Assembly (NCBI GenBank): GCA_947571115.1
Contig: CANOWW010000014.1
Span: 1 to 42,305 of the forward strand
From: an uncultured Clostridium sp.
Lineage (GTDB): Bacteria > Bacillota > Clostridia > TANB77 > CAG-508
Length of the DNA: 42,305 nt
Direction of reading: 5' to 3'
Shown here: positions 7,640 to 15,612 of the stretch, one piece after another
Layout: the number at the start of each line of letters is the position of its first letter
Numbering within the stretch: the stretch's first letter is position 1
Made by a program: the position numbers and the translations under genes
The notes under the pieces: generated by a model
Databases searched by the model: none
Seen by the model: the letters and a program-made list of their open reading frames with translations, nothing else
Told to the model about the DNA's origin: nothing

Positions 7640-8179
7640 TTATTTTTTTGTTATCTGATAAGCTTCTTTTTTTTCAAAACAAAAAAACTTTGCCTTATTT
7701 TTTTGAAGTACTTCCAATAACTTATTCGGTGGCAATTCCGCATTTGTGCACATTTTATAGCCGTTCTTGTTCACAATGTGCATTATGCCTGAATGTTTTT
7801 CCTCATTCAAAATTGCCCATACTTGCCCTTCCGAAATCTTCTGAATTTTCTGCACCTTGCATTTTTCACCACATGCAGTACACTGCTTTGTAAGCTCCTC
7901 ACATGCGACCTCCTGTTTCGGTTTTATAAAATACAGCGGCTTTTCCTCAGAATCCAAAAATTCGACCTTAGCCAACATGATTGGTCTGAGTTTATTTCTG
8001 AACTCAAGCCATCTTACAGCTTCTGGCACACCTCCATGTTTGCATTCCAGATGAAAAATTTTTCCAGTCAATATTGTAATTTTAGCAGTCTCCTCTTTCT
8101 CCCGAACAGCATCAATTATAGCCGAAACAATATCAACCGTTTCTATTAGTTCGTTCTCTGTTTCAAAAAATTTTTCCAT
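7640..8179 (-). CDS. Conserved-looking protein of unknown function with a CxxC pair
   Basis: 179 residues, soluble, Lys/Glu-rich, with cysteines at CTACGEKC near residue 100 and single cysteines elsewhere, which could bind a metal. I do not recognise the family. The start is supported by AGGAGG (8186-8191) and a perfect consensus promoter. Codon use is mixed, with more CAG, AAG and GAG than its neighbours. Codon 26 is CGG in the context GTT CGG G. A +1 slip there would end the protein about ten codons later, so this gene either is an exception to the CGG pattern or is made only by normal reading of CGG. Confidence 0.65.
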   Translation of the reverse strand: MEKFFETENELIETVDIVSAIIDAVREKEETAKITILTGKIFHLECKHGGVPEAVRWLEFRNKLRPIMLAKVEFLDSEEKPLYFIKPKQEVACEELTKQCTACGEKCKVQKIQKISEGQVWAILNEEKHSGIMHIVNKNGYKMCTNAELPPNKLLEVLQKNKAKFFCFEKKEAYQITKK

Positions 8180-8199
8180 TCTTTTCCTCCTGTTTTACT

Positions 8200-8219
8200 C
8201 AATCCTTTACAAAGGATTG
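8200..8219. repeat. 20-bp palindrome in the leader of the 7640-8179 gene
   Basis: CAATCCTTT-AC-AAAGGATTG is a 9-bp perfect inverted repeat with a 2-base centre. It lies about 25-45 bases downstream of the predicted start of transcription. It could be an operator or a message hairpin ahead of the ribosome site. Confidence 0.55.
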
Positions 8220-8251
8220 TTGTTGCATTCTATGTTTTCGGTTCCTTGCTA

Positions 8252-8280
8252 ATTATATACTATTTACATAACTTTGTCAA
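8252..8280 (-). promoter_or_regulatory. Perfect consensus sigma-A promoter
   Basis: TTGACA (8275-8280), 17 bases and TATAAT (8252-8257) on the minus strand, directly after the fhs stop. It separates the unknown gene from fhs. Confidence 0.8.
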
Positions 8281-8284
8281 GTTT

Positions 8285-9943
8285 TTAGAAAATTCCTACA
8301 ATTTCGCCATTGTCGTCTACATAAATGTCTTCTGCTGCTGGCACTTTAGGAAGCCCCGGCATACTCATGATTTTTCCCGTTTTGACAACCACAAATTCTG
8401 CCCCAGTTTTCAAATTCACTTCACTCACATGAATTTGAAATGGCTCTTTGCATTGCAAATTTTTCGCATCATCCGAAAATGAATACTGCGTTTTCGCAAT
8501 ACAAACTGGATAATTCTGGTAACCCAATTTTTCAATTTGCGCGATTTCCGCTAGTGCTTTTTCCGTGTATTCTACACCTTCTGCGCCGTAAACTTGGCAA
8601 GCTACTTTCTCAATTTTCGTTTTGATATCGTCTTGTTCTTCATACACAAAATGAATATTTTCTTTTTCTGCTACACTCATTACTTTTTCTGCTAAATCAA
8701 GCGCACCTTCTCCACCTTTTGACCATACCTCTGCCAAACTCAACACAACGCCAGCTTCTTTTAATTTATCTGTCAAAAATGCAATTTCCTTTTCTGTATC
8801 AGTCGCAAATTTATTAATCGCAACAACTACATTGATTCCATATTGATTTTTTATGTTATCTACATGTTTTAACAAATTCTCAATTCCGTTTTCTAGGGCT
8901 TCTATATTTTCGGTTTTACATTCTTCTACACCCAAACCACCATGATATTTCAGTGCCTTCAAAGTTGCTACGCAAACCGCAGCAGATGGCTTCAAGCCTG
9001 ATTTTCTGCATTTAATATCCACAAATTTCTCGGCTCCTAAATCTGCTCCAAATCCTGCTTCAGTTACCACATAATCGCCCAATTTCAAAGCCAATCTTGT
9101 TGCCATAATGCTGTTACATCCATGGGCAATATTGGCAAAAGGTCCACCATGTATGAATGCTAAATTATGCTCCAATGTTTGCACAATGTTAGGTTGAATG
9201 GCTTCTTTCATAAGAGCTGTCACAGCGCCTTGTGCCTTAATATCACGAACGGTTATTGGCTTATCTTCTTCATTAAAACCTATGGTTATATTCCCTACTC
9301 TTCTTTCAAAATCTTTTAAATCGTTTGATAAACATAACACAGCCATAATCTCCGAAGCAACCGTTATGTCAAATCCGTCGTCTCTTGGTTTCATATTTTT
9401 TTCTTTGGAAAGACCCACTTGAATTTTGCGAAGCGCCCTATCATTCAAATCCATGCATCTTTTCCAAATAACTTCTTTGAAACCTAACTTGTTTCCGTAA
9501 AACCTGTGATTGTCAATCATGGCTGAAATCAGGTTATTGGCAGCAGTAATGCTATGTATATCCCCTGTAAAATGCAAATTAATTTCGTCCATTGGCGCAA
9601 TTTGTGCGTAACCTCCACCAGTTGCTCCACCTTTCATTCCAAAAACAGGTCCTAAAGAAGGTTCTCTTAGCGCCAAAATTGATTTTTTGCCTAATCGATT
9701 TAATCCATCTGAAAGGCCAATTGAAATAGTTGTTTTGCCTTCCCCTAATGGTGTTGGATTAATGGAAGTCACTAAAATCAATTTTCCGTTTTTTTGATTT
9801 TCCAACTTTTTCATTAATTGGTTGTCCACTTTTGCTTTATACTTTCCATAGGGAATTAAATCGTCTTCTGGTATTCCAAATTTTTCTGCTACTTTTGTAA
9901 TTTTTTCTAATTTCACACTTTTTGCAATTTCAATATCATTCAT
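8285..9943 (-). CDS. fhs: Formate-tetrahydrofolate ligase
   Basis: 552 residues, the usual length. It makes 10-formyl-THF from formate, THF and ATP, a step in one-carbon metabolism and in the Wood-Ljungdahl pathway. The P-loop TPLGEGKTT (64-72), ALREPSLGPVFGMKGGATGGG and INLHFTGDIHSITAANNL are intact, as are the ATRLALKLGDYVVTEAGFGADLGAEKF and C-terminal GKIMSMPGLP segments. AAAGGA precedes the ATG. It is single-gene by spacing; no other Wood-Ljungdahl genes are in the window. Confidence 0.97.
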   Translation of the reverse strand: MNDIEIAKSVKLEKITKVAEKFGIPEDDLIPYGKYKAKVDNQLMKKLENQKNGKLILVTSINPTPLGEGKTTISIGLSDGLNRLGKKSILALREPSLGPVFGMKGGATGGGYAQIAPMDEINLHFTGDIHSITAANNLISAMIDNHRFYGNKLGFKEVIWKRCMDLNDRALRKIQVGLSKEKNMKPRDDGFDITVASEIMAVLCLSNDLKDFERRVGNITIGFNEEDKPITVRDIKAQGAVTALMKEAIQPNIVQTLEHNLAFIHGGPFANIAHGCNSIMATRLALKLGDYVVTEAGFGADLGAEKFVDIKCRKSGLKPSAAVCVATLKALKYHGGLGVEECKTENIEALENGIENLLKHVDNIKNQYGINVVVAINKFATDTEKEIAFLTDKLKEAGVVLSLAEVWSKGGEGALDLAEKVMSVAEKENIHFVYEEQDDIKTKIEKVACQVYGAEGVEYTEKALAEIAQIEKLGYQNYPVCIAKTQYSFSDDAKNLQCKEPFQIHVSEVNLKTGAEFVVVKTGKIMSMPGLPKVPAAEDIYVDDNGEIVGIF

Positions 9944-10007
9944 TTTTTAGTCCTTTCTAATAAAATACTTATTTAAAATATTTATGAATTTTTCCGTTCT
10001 CCCCATC

Positions 10008-10047
10008 CTAGAAATTAAGCAAAATCAAAGATTTTGATAATTTCTGG
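10008..10047. repeat. Long imperfect hairpin between PAP2-like gene and fhs
   Basis: AGAAATTA (10010-10017) pairs with TAATTTCT (10038-10045), and AAAATC (10021-10026) with GATTTT (10030-10035). There is no T-run on either side, so it is not a typical terminator. A short palindrome GGAC-G-GTCC follows at 10046-10054. It may be a small dispersed repeat or a message-end hairpin. The rest of 9944-10089 shows nothing else. Confidence 0.5.
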
Positions 10048-10089
10048 ACGGTCCCCACAAATCACTTCAAAATTAATAAATATTTTTGT

Positions 10090-10530
10090 CTACATAATCG
10101 CTCCAATCACTACGCCTAAAATTGCTCCCACAAATACCTGTATCGGGGTATGTCCTAAAACTTCTACTAATTTTTCTTGTACTTCAATTGTCGTAAGTCC
10201 CGGCGTTTCTAATAATTTATTCAAAATGCGAGCTTGTTTTCCCGCAGCCCTCCTCACGCCTGCTGCATCATACATAACCACAAAAGCCATAACCATTGCT
10301 ATCGCAAATATTCCGCTATCAAAACCATATTCTTTTCCAACACAAGTCGCTAATGAACAAACAATCGCTGAATGCGAACTTGGCATGCCACCCGCTCCAA
10401 CAATTCTTCTAACATTTAGTTTTTTGTTTACCACTAAATCGGTCAAAACTTTAAAGGTCTGGATTAAAAACCATAATATAAATGGAATATAAATACACTT
10501 ATTATGTACTATTTCATCTAAAATTTGCAT
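10090..10530 (-). CDS. Divergent PAP2 family membrane protein (DUF212, YuiD-like)
   Basis: 146 residues with about four membrane spans. GGMPSSHSA, YDAAGVRRAAGKQA and GHTPIQVFVGAILG are the signature blocks of this family, which resembles lipid phosphate phosphatases (SSH and the GHTP histidine). The substrate is not established. It lies six bases after xseB in the same direction. Confidence 0.9.
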   Translation of the reverse strand: MQILDEIVHNKCIYIPFILWFLIQTFKVLTDLVVNKKLNVRRIVGAGGMPSSHSAIVCSLATCVGKEYGFDSGIFAIAMVMAFVVMYDAAGVRRAAGKQARILNKLLETPGLTTIEVQEKLVEVLGHTPIQVFVGAILGVVIGAIM

Positions 10531-10535
10531 ACCCC

Positions 10536-10772
10536 TTATACTTCATCTGGATTGAAGTTTTCCTCCTTTATTTCATCATTCTCTTTAATTAAAATCGAAA
10601 TTTTCTTTTCAGCCTCTTCAATTTGCTTGTTACATTTTTGAGAAATTACAATTCCTTCCTCAAATAATTTCATGGATTCTTCTAATGAATTTCCTTCTTC
10701 ATTTTCCAACTTTGTCGTAATTTCTTCCAATCTTTTTAGTAAATCTTCAAAATTTTCTTTTTTTTCTTTCAC
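10536..10772 (-). CDS. xseB: Exonuclease VII small subunit
   Basis: 78 residues, almost all helical and Glu/Lys-rich, with the family pattern FEDLLKRLEEI...LE....SLEESMKLFEEGI. Several copies wrap around each XseA and are needed for exonuclease VII activity on single-stranded DNA. One membrane-protein gene separates it from xseA, which is unusual because the two are normally adjacent. Confidence 0.92.
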   Translation of the reverse strand: MKEKKENFEDLLKRLEEITTKLENEEGNSLEESMKLFEEGIVISQKCNKQIEEAEKKISILIKENDEIKEENFNPDEV

Positions 10773-10792
10773 AACAATTTACCTTCCTTATA

Positions 10793-11335
10793 TTAATCTA
10801 GTTCTACTGTTCCAGTTTCTAAATTGACCCTAAAATAATATTTTACAGTTGCTGTTGCTTTATCTTTAACAGCCACTACATACTCATTTTTCTCATTCAC
10901 ATAGTCAAATAAAAAATCAACAGAATTGTCATTTCCCCATTCCTTTTTGACTAGCTCAATTGCTTTTTGCTTTTGATCTGTTACGCCTGGATTGAACGAA
11001 GTATTATTCTTGTTGTTATTTGTATTCGTATTTGCTACTGGTTTGCTCGTATTGGTAACATTAATAACAGCATTTGTAGTTTGATTGATATTTTCGTTTG
11101 TAACCTCATTTTCTACTACTGCATTTTCCACTTGATTTTCACTTACTACATTTTCACTTGAAATAGAATTTTGTACTTCGTTCGAATCTTCATATTCAGT
11201 TAGTTGATCCACTTTGTTTTGAATATCATAAATCATATAAAAAGTCACTCCAACTACTACAACACAAAGAATTGGAAGCCAAATCTTTATTTTAAATTTA
11301 CTTTCCTTCCCTTTTTCTCGTCTCCCCATAATCAT
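10793..11335 (-). CDS. Membrane-anchored protein with Asn/Val/Glu-rich linker
   Basis: 180 residues. Basic N-terminus, one membrane span at about 19-37, a low-complexity linker (about 50-115) and a compact C-terminal domain of about 60 residues (KAIELVKKEWG...YYFRVNLETGTVELD) that resembles a PepSY-like unit in length and ending. Function unknown. Two possible ATGs, 11335 and 11329, share one AGGAG. It is inserted between xseA and xseB with short gaps, so it is probably co-transcribed. Confidence 0.7.
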   Translation of the reverse strand: MIMGRREKGKESKFKIKIWLPILCVVVVGVTFYMIYDIQNKVDQLTEYEDSNEVQNSISSENVVSENQVENAVVENEVTNENINQTTNAVINVTNTSKPVANTNTNNNKNNTSFNPGVTDQKQKAIELVKKEWGNDNSVDFLFDYVNEKNEYVVAVKDKATATVKYYFRVNLETGTVELD

Positions 11336-11342
11336 ACTTCTC

Positions 11343-12533
11343 CTATTCTATTATTTGGGCTCGTGCCTTTCCATCTTGAAACGTTAAATCAATTTCTTGA
11401 TTTGGCTGTAAATTTTCTGCTTTTGTTATCACTTTGTCTTTTTGTTGCACAATGCAAAATCCTCTTGACAACGTTTTAAGCGGGCTCAAAGCATCTAATT
11501 TTGTGACTTCTTTTGAAAAATTCGCTTTTGTATTTTTTAGTTTTTTAGCAATAGCATTTTCCATTTGTTTTGCTAATTGGTCAATTTGCAAATAGGCATT
11601 ATTAACTTTTTGCAAAGGATTTTTAAAAGCATTCGAACTTCTATATTTCTCTAACTTTAATCGCATTAATTCTGTTTTTCTTTTGAGAGAAATTTTTAAT
11701 CGACTTTCATAAATTTGCAATGTATTTTTCAAATCTCCTACATCTGCTACAACTAATTCTGCTGCTGCTGACGGTGTTGGTGCCCTTAAATCCGCCACAA
11801 AATCTGCAATTGTAAAATCCGTTTCATGTCCCACAGCTGACACAACTGGAAGATTTGATGCATAAATACTACGTGCCACGATTTCTTCATTAAATGGCCA
11901 CAAATCTTCTAATGAACCTCCGCCTCGAGCCACAATAATCACGTCTGCCAAATTTTTTTCATTCATGAATTGGATTGCATCTGCTATCTTCTGGGCGGCT
12001 CCTTCGCCCTGCACTGGAACTGGCAACAGTCGAATATGCACATTTGGATTGCGTCTTGTCGAAACATTGATGATATCTCGGATAACCGCTCCCGTGTTAG
12101 ATGTCAAGACACCAATTACTTTTGGCATAAATGGTATTTTCTTTTTATGGTTTGTAGCAAATAAGCCCTCTTCTTCAAGCTTTGCCTTTAATTCTTCATA
12201 TTTGGCATATAAATTTCCAATACCATCTTCTTGCATTGCCTGCACATAAATTTGGTATACACCATCGCGTTCAAATACGCCCACACTTCCCAAAACATTG
12301 ACTTTCATCCCATCTTTTGGAACAAAACTCAAATGCCCTGTGGCTGTTTTGAACATCACGCATTTTATGAGCGAATTTTCATCTTTCAAGGTAAAATACA
12401 TATGCCCTGTGTAGTGATGTTTAAAATTTGAAATCTCCCCTGCCACAAAAACACTATTTAAAAATTCGTCAGAAGCAATTTTGTCTTTTACATATTTATT
12501 TAATTCTGTAACCGAAATTGGCTTAATTTTCAT
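11343..12533 (-). CDS. xseA: Exonuclease VII large subunit
   Basis: 396 residues. An N-terminal OB-fold (about 1-100: VTELNKYVK..., VAGEISNFKHHYTGHMYFTLKD) is followed by the catalytic region with GVLTSNTGAVIRDI, VIIVARGGGSLEDLWPFN and SAVGHETDFTIADFVADLRAPTPSAAAE, then a coiled-coil and the C-terminal domain. Family length and motifs are complete. It starts one base after the nusB stop, so translation is probably coupled. Confidence 0.96.
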   Translation of the reverse strand: MKIKPISVTELNKYVKDKIASDEFLNSVFVAGEISNFKHHYTGHMYFTLKDENSLIKCVMFKTATGHLSFVPKDGMKVNVLGSVGVFERDGVYQIYVQAMQEDGIGNLYAKYEELKAKLEEEGLFATNHKKKIPFMPKVIGVLTSNTGAVIRDIINVSTRRNPNVHIRLLPVPVQGEGAAQKIADAIQFMNEKNLADVIIVARGGGSLEDLWPFNEEIVARSIYASNLPVVSAVGHETDFTIADFVADLRAPTPSAAAELVVADVGDLKNTLQIYESRLKISLKRKTELMRLKLEKYRSSNAFKNPLQKVNNAYLQIDQLAKQMENAIAKKLKNTKANFSKEVTKLDALSPLKTLSRGFCIVQQKDKVITKAENLQPNQEIDLTFQDGKARAQIIE

Positions 12534-12965
12534 TTATTCTTCCTTTTTACTACTCAAGTTTTTGGTCTTCACAACACTCGCTAAAATTCCATTGATAAAC
12601 ACTGGAGCTGATTCGTCTGAATATTTTTTGGCAAGCTCAACCACCTCATTAATCGCCACCTTATAAGGTAAATCCGCATATAACATCTCATAAATTGCAA
12701 TTTTAATCAAACTTAGATTAATTTTAGAAACCCTACTCAAACTCCAATTTTCTTTTAAGTTTGCTTCAATCAAGGCATTAATTTCTTGCCTATTTTCCCA
12801 CAAACCTCTTTGAATATTTTTCAAATATTCGATTGTTCTTTTATCTCTTATTTCATTCGTTTCTACAAAAATATCCACTTGCTCAAAATTCCCTTCTTCT
12901 TTTTGCATTTCCAAACCGTAAACCATTTTAAAAGCAAGTTCTCGCATGGCCGACCTTTGCATCAT
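12534..12965 (-). CDS. nusB: Transcription antitermination protein NusB
   Basis: 143 residues. The opening R.LAFKMVYGLE and the C-terminal INEVVELAKKYSDESAPVFINGILASV are diagnostic. NusB with NusE binds boxA RNA and promotes rRNA antitermination. Two consecutive ATGs (12965, 12962) follow AGGAGG. It sits between the Asp23 cluster and xseA, a common clostridial order. Confidence 0.95.
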   Translation of the reverse strand: MMQRSAMRELAFKMVYGLEMQKEEGNFEQVDIFVETNEIRDKRTIEYLKNIQRGLWENRQEINALIEANLKENWSLSRVSKINLSLIKIAIYEMLYADLPYKVAINEVVELAKKYSDESAPVFINGILASVVKTKNLSSKKEE

Positions 12966-12971
12966 TTCCTC

Positions 12972-13184
12972 CTAAAACTTATCAATAAAATCTTTCAGAT
13001 TGTCTTTCACATTTTCTTTATTTTTCTGAACATAATTTCCCAAATAAATTCCTGCAATAATTACAATAACAGCAATGCACAAGCGATATAGCCCTGTGCT
13101 AATGAAGATAATCGCAATGATAGCACCAATGATGGCACCTTTGTATTTATCCCAAAACTCTTTCAAATTATTTGAATTTTCCAT
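12972..13184 (-). CDS. DUF2273 small membrane protein
   Basis: 70 residues with a short charged start, two close membrane segments (about 16-31 and 34-48) and a Lys-rich tail. Size, topology and position beside Asp23 and AmaP identify the DUF2273 family, thought to be part of the envelope-stress Asp23 complex. Confidence 0.85.
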   Translation of the reverse strand: MENSNNLKEFWDKYKGAIIGAIIAIIFISTGLYRLCIAVIVIIAGIYLGNYVQKNKENVKDNLKDFIDKF

Positions 13185-13208
13185 GATTTTTCAACTTCCT
13201 TTCACCTA

Positions 13209-13826
13209 CTATTTTTCTACACTTTCCTCACTTTGAGTTGTTTCATTTGTTTCTTCACTACTTTCATTTTCTCCAGCAGGCAAGCCTTTTATTTTTTTAT
13301 TCGTAATATTTTTCACTTTAATATTAACTTGTTTTACTTCTAAATCAGCGGTTTTATTAAGCGCTGTTTTAATTTTTTCTTGAATTTGAGAAGATACATC
13401 TTTTATCATCATATCTTTTGAAACTAAAGTCGTGACGTAAACAATCAAATTATTATGTCTATCTAAAATCGTTCTACTTGAAATCGCCTCAATTCCTTGC
13501 ACATCTTTGACAACATTTGCAATTAAATTTTCTAAACTTTCTCTTGAAATGACCAATTTCCCAGCTGTATTTTCTAAAGTTACGCCATTTCGTCCATCAT
13601 CCTCTTTGGGAGCACCAAAAAAGATACATTTAATCGCAAGCAATAGTAAAACAAGCGTTACCGCCAAAGTAATTTTAAAACTCAAATCCCCTTGCAACAA
13701 CTGCAAAATCCATCTTGATACCGTTCCTATTTGTAGTACATCTAACATAATTAAAATTAAGCCTATTGCCAAAACTCCAATCACAATGGAAAATAGAATT
13801 AATGCCAATTTTTCTAAAAATTTCAT
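13209..13826 (-). CDS. amaP: Alkaline shock response membrane anchor protein (AmaP-like)
   Basis: 205 residues. Two membrane spans (about 7-30 and 50-70) are followed by an Asp23-like cytoplasmic domain (about 85-180) and a Glu/Ser/Thr-rich tail. AmaP tethers Asp23 to the membrane in staphylococci; neighbour order here is the same. Gene name assigned by domain order and context. Confidence 0.85.
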   Translation of the reverse strand: MKFLEKLALILFSIVIGVLAIGLILIMLDVLQIGTVSRWILQLLQGDLSFKITLAVTLVLLLLAIKCIFFGAPKEDDGRNGVTLENTAGKLVISRESLENLIANVVKDVQGIEAISSRTILDRHNNLIVYVTTLVSKDMMIKDVSSQIQEKIKTALNKTADLEVKQVNIKVKNITNKKIKGLPAGENESSEETNETTQSEESVEK

Positions 13827-13842
13827 ACTTTTATCCTCCGTT

Positions 13843-14274
13843 TTATTCTTCTACATTTTCAGCACTTTCTTCTGTCTCTTGCTCTTCTTTTTCCGTTCTC
13901 TTATGCACACCTTGTACATTAACATTGACTTCAAGCACCTTTAAATCCGTCATCGATTCTACTGATTTTTTAATTCTTGTTTGAATTTCATAGGCAACCT
14001 CCGGAATTCTAGCCCCGTATTCTACAATAATATTGACATCTATTTTCGTACTTTTTTCTCCGACCTCAACCTTAATCCCTTTGCTCAAATTTTTCTTTCC
14101 GCTAATGACTTCTGTAATTCCTGCAAAACCGCCTGCCATTCCATAAACGCCTTCTACTTCAGATACCGCAATTCCTGCATAAGTGGCCACTACCTCATTT
14201 GAAATTTTGATGGTGTCATTTCCTCCAACAGCAATTTCCTCATCATTTCTAACTTCCTCATTTACATCAGACAT
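13843..14274 (-). CDS. Asp23/Gls24 family envelope stress protein
   Basis: 143 residues from the ATG at 14274, which follows AAGGAGG at 10 bases; an ATG 33 bases upstream has no ribosome site. IKISNEVVATYAGIAVSEVEGVYGMAGG and the VNVQGVH end are characteristic. It is the first gene of the cluster and has a promoter. Its paralogous domain is found in the AmaP-like protein next to it. Confidence 0.92.
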   Translation of the reverse strand: MSDVNEEVRNDEEIAVGGNDTIKISNEVVATYAGIAVSEVEGVYGMAGGFAGITEVISGKKNLSKGIKVEVGEKSTKIDVNIIVEYGARIPEVAYEIQTRIKKSVESMTDLKVLEVNVNVQGVHKRTEKEEQETEESAENVEE

Positions 14275-14308
14275 ATTTTCCGTTCCTCCTTTATTTTTAT
14301 TTATCATT

Positions 14309-14337
14309 AGTATATCAATATATTTCCAATTTTACAA
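14309..14337 (-). promoter_or_regulatory. Promoter of the Asp23-nusB-xse cluster
   Basis: TTGTAA (14332-14337), 17 bases and TATACT (14309-14314) on the minus strand, ahead of the Asp23 gene. No alternative sigma factor motif was seen. Confidence 0.6.
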
Positions 14338-14342
14338 GTATT

Positions 14343-14921
14343 TTAAGCAAAATTTTCTTCTTTTTCCAATTTTCGGTTACACTCTTTTAAAACCAATTTT
14401 AAATCGTTCCAAAAATCAATCTTTTTTGTGTCATCTCTAAGCAGTGCTGCTGGATGAAAAGTTGGCATATATTGGATGCCTTTTTTCTCAATCCATTTTC
14501 CTCTACTTGACGTAATTCCATATTGGTCTCCCAAAATATTTTTCAGAGCCGTATTCCCCATTAATACAACTATTTCAGGTTTCACCAGCATCACTTGATT
14601 TCTCAAATAATCCAAACAAGCCTCTGCTTCATTTTTCAGTGGAGTTCGATTTCCTGGCGGTCTACATTTCACAATATTGGCTATATATATTTTGCTACGG
14701 TCAATCCCAAGACCTTTAAATGCTTGGTTCATGAGCTTTCCTGCTTTTCCCACAAATGGCACACCTTCTTTATCCTCGTCCGCACCTGGTCCTTCCCCAA
14801 TAAACATAATTTTAGCATTGGGATTTCCGTCAGCAAAAACTGTATTTGTCCTGTTTTGACATAAGCCACACTTCGTGCACTTCTTCACTGCTTCATTGAT
14901 TTCTTCTAATGTTTGGTACAT
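14343..14921 (-). CDS. Uracil-DNA glycosylase, family 4 (Fe-S)
   Basis: 192 residues. Cys15, Cys18, Cys86 and Cys102 match the four [4Fe-4S] ligands of family 4. The GEGPGADED motif (43-50) activates water, KCRPPGNR follows, and the DNA-contact TFHPAALLR has His156. It removes uracil from DNA. It forms a loose repair neighbourhood with addB and the OGG1-like gene. Confidence 0.94.
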   Translation of the reverse strand: MYQTLEEINEAVKKCTKCGLCQNRTNTVFADGNPNAKIMFIGEGPGADEDKEGVPFVGKAGKLMNQAFKGLGIDRSKIYIANIVKCRPPGNRTPLKNEAEACLDYLRNQVMLVKPEIVVLMGNTALKNILGDQYGITSSRGKWIEKKGIQYMPTFHPAALLRDDTKKIDFWNDLKLVLKECNRKLEKEENFA

Positions 14922-14940
14922 CTATTTTCCCTTTCTTATA

Positions 14941-15234
14941 TTAAATTAATTTGCTAAAATCCCTTTTATGATATTTTATATTTCTAATTTCCATAACATC
15001 TTCTATTACTGTATAAAATATTATATAATGATCAACATAAATTTTGTAATAAGTATATCCCCCATATGTATTATACTTCTCATAACTGATTGGATTTTCT
15101 AATCTTTTTTCTATTGCAATTTCTACTTTTTCAATTAATCTATTTGCTACAATAGCATTTTTTATATAAGAAGTAATTGCATCTAAATCTTCAAAAAAAT
15201 CTACGGAATATCTTATTCCAAATTTATTAGTCAT
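14941..15234 (-). CDS. RelE/ParE family toxin
   Basis: 97 residues. SVDFFEDLDAITSYI near the start and the YYKIYVDHYIIFYTV...IRNIKYHKRD end fit the RelE/ParE fold. Its ATG overlaps the antitoxin end by eight bases, the usual translational coupling of such pairs. Whether it cleaves mRNA or poisons gyrase cannot be told from sequence. Confidence 0.88.
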   Translation of the reverse strand: MTNKFGIRYSVDFFEDLDAITSYIKNAIVANRLIEKVEIAIEKRLENPISYEKYNTYGGYTYYKIYVDHYIIFYTVIEDVMEIRNIKYHKRDFSKLI

Positions 15235-15535
15235 TCAGTTTCCTCCTTATTTCTCTAAATACCTCTTCATGTGTCAAAAATTTTGTATTAGGATCTTCTA
15301 TTTGTTTTTCTAATTCTTTCAAGAAATTTTCCATATCTACATCACCAAACCTTTCTTCTAATTTATTCTGCAATTCTATTTCTTTCATTAAATCTGAATA
15401 TTTTTCCAAGCTCATTACCACCATTGTTCCATAGCCATTCTTGGTTAAATAAACCTCTTCGTTTTCTTTCAAAACTAATTCTTCTATTTCTGGATATTTG
15501 TTTCTCAAATCTGAAACTGGTCTTATATTTATCAT
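15227..15535 (-). CDS. Phd/YefM family antitoxin
   Basis: 102 residues from the ATG at 15535, placed 8 bases after GAGGGGG. INIRPVSDLRNKYPEIEELV and NGYGTMVVMSLEKY are the Phd/YefM DNA-binding signature; the acidic, helical C-terminus would wrap the toxin. It lies before the toxin and probably represses the pair's promoter. Confidence 0.88.
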   Translation of the reverse strand: MINIRPVSDLRNKYPEIEELVLKENEEVYLTKNGYGTMVVMSLEKYSDLMKEIELQNKLEERFGDVDMENFLKELEKQIEDPNTKFLTHEEVFREIRRKLND

Positions 15536-15567
15536 AAATGACGCCCCCTCAATCAATTATTATCCAT

Positions 15568-15596
15568 TTTTTATCACAATTTTATCAATATGTCAA
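15568..15596 (-). promoter_or_regulatory. Promoter of the first toxin-antitoxin pair
   Basis: TTGACA (15591-15596), 17 bases and TAAAAA (15568-15573) on the minus strand. The -10 is weak. An 18-base-spaced TTGATA...GATAAT is an alternative. Confidence 0.45.
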
Positions 15597-15612
15597 TAGT
15601 AATTTGATGTTT

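Noticed and set aside
9944..10089. A THF riboswitch for fhs
   Set aside because: The hairpin there does not show the conserved core of that riboswitch and lies far from the fhs ribosome site.
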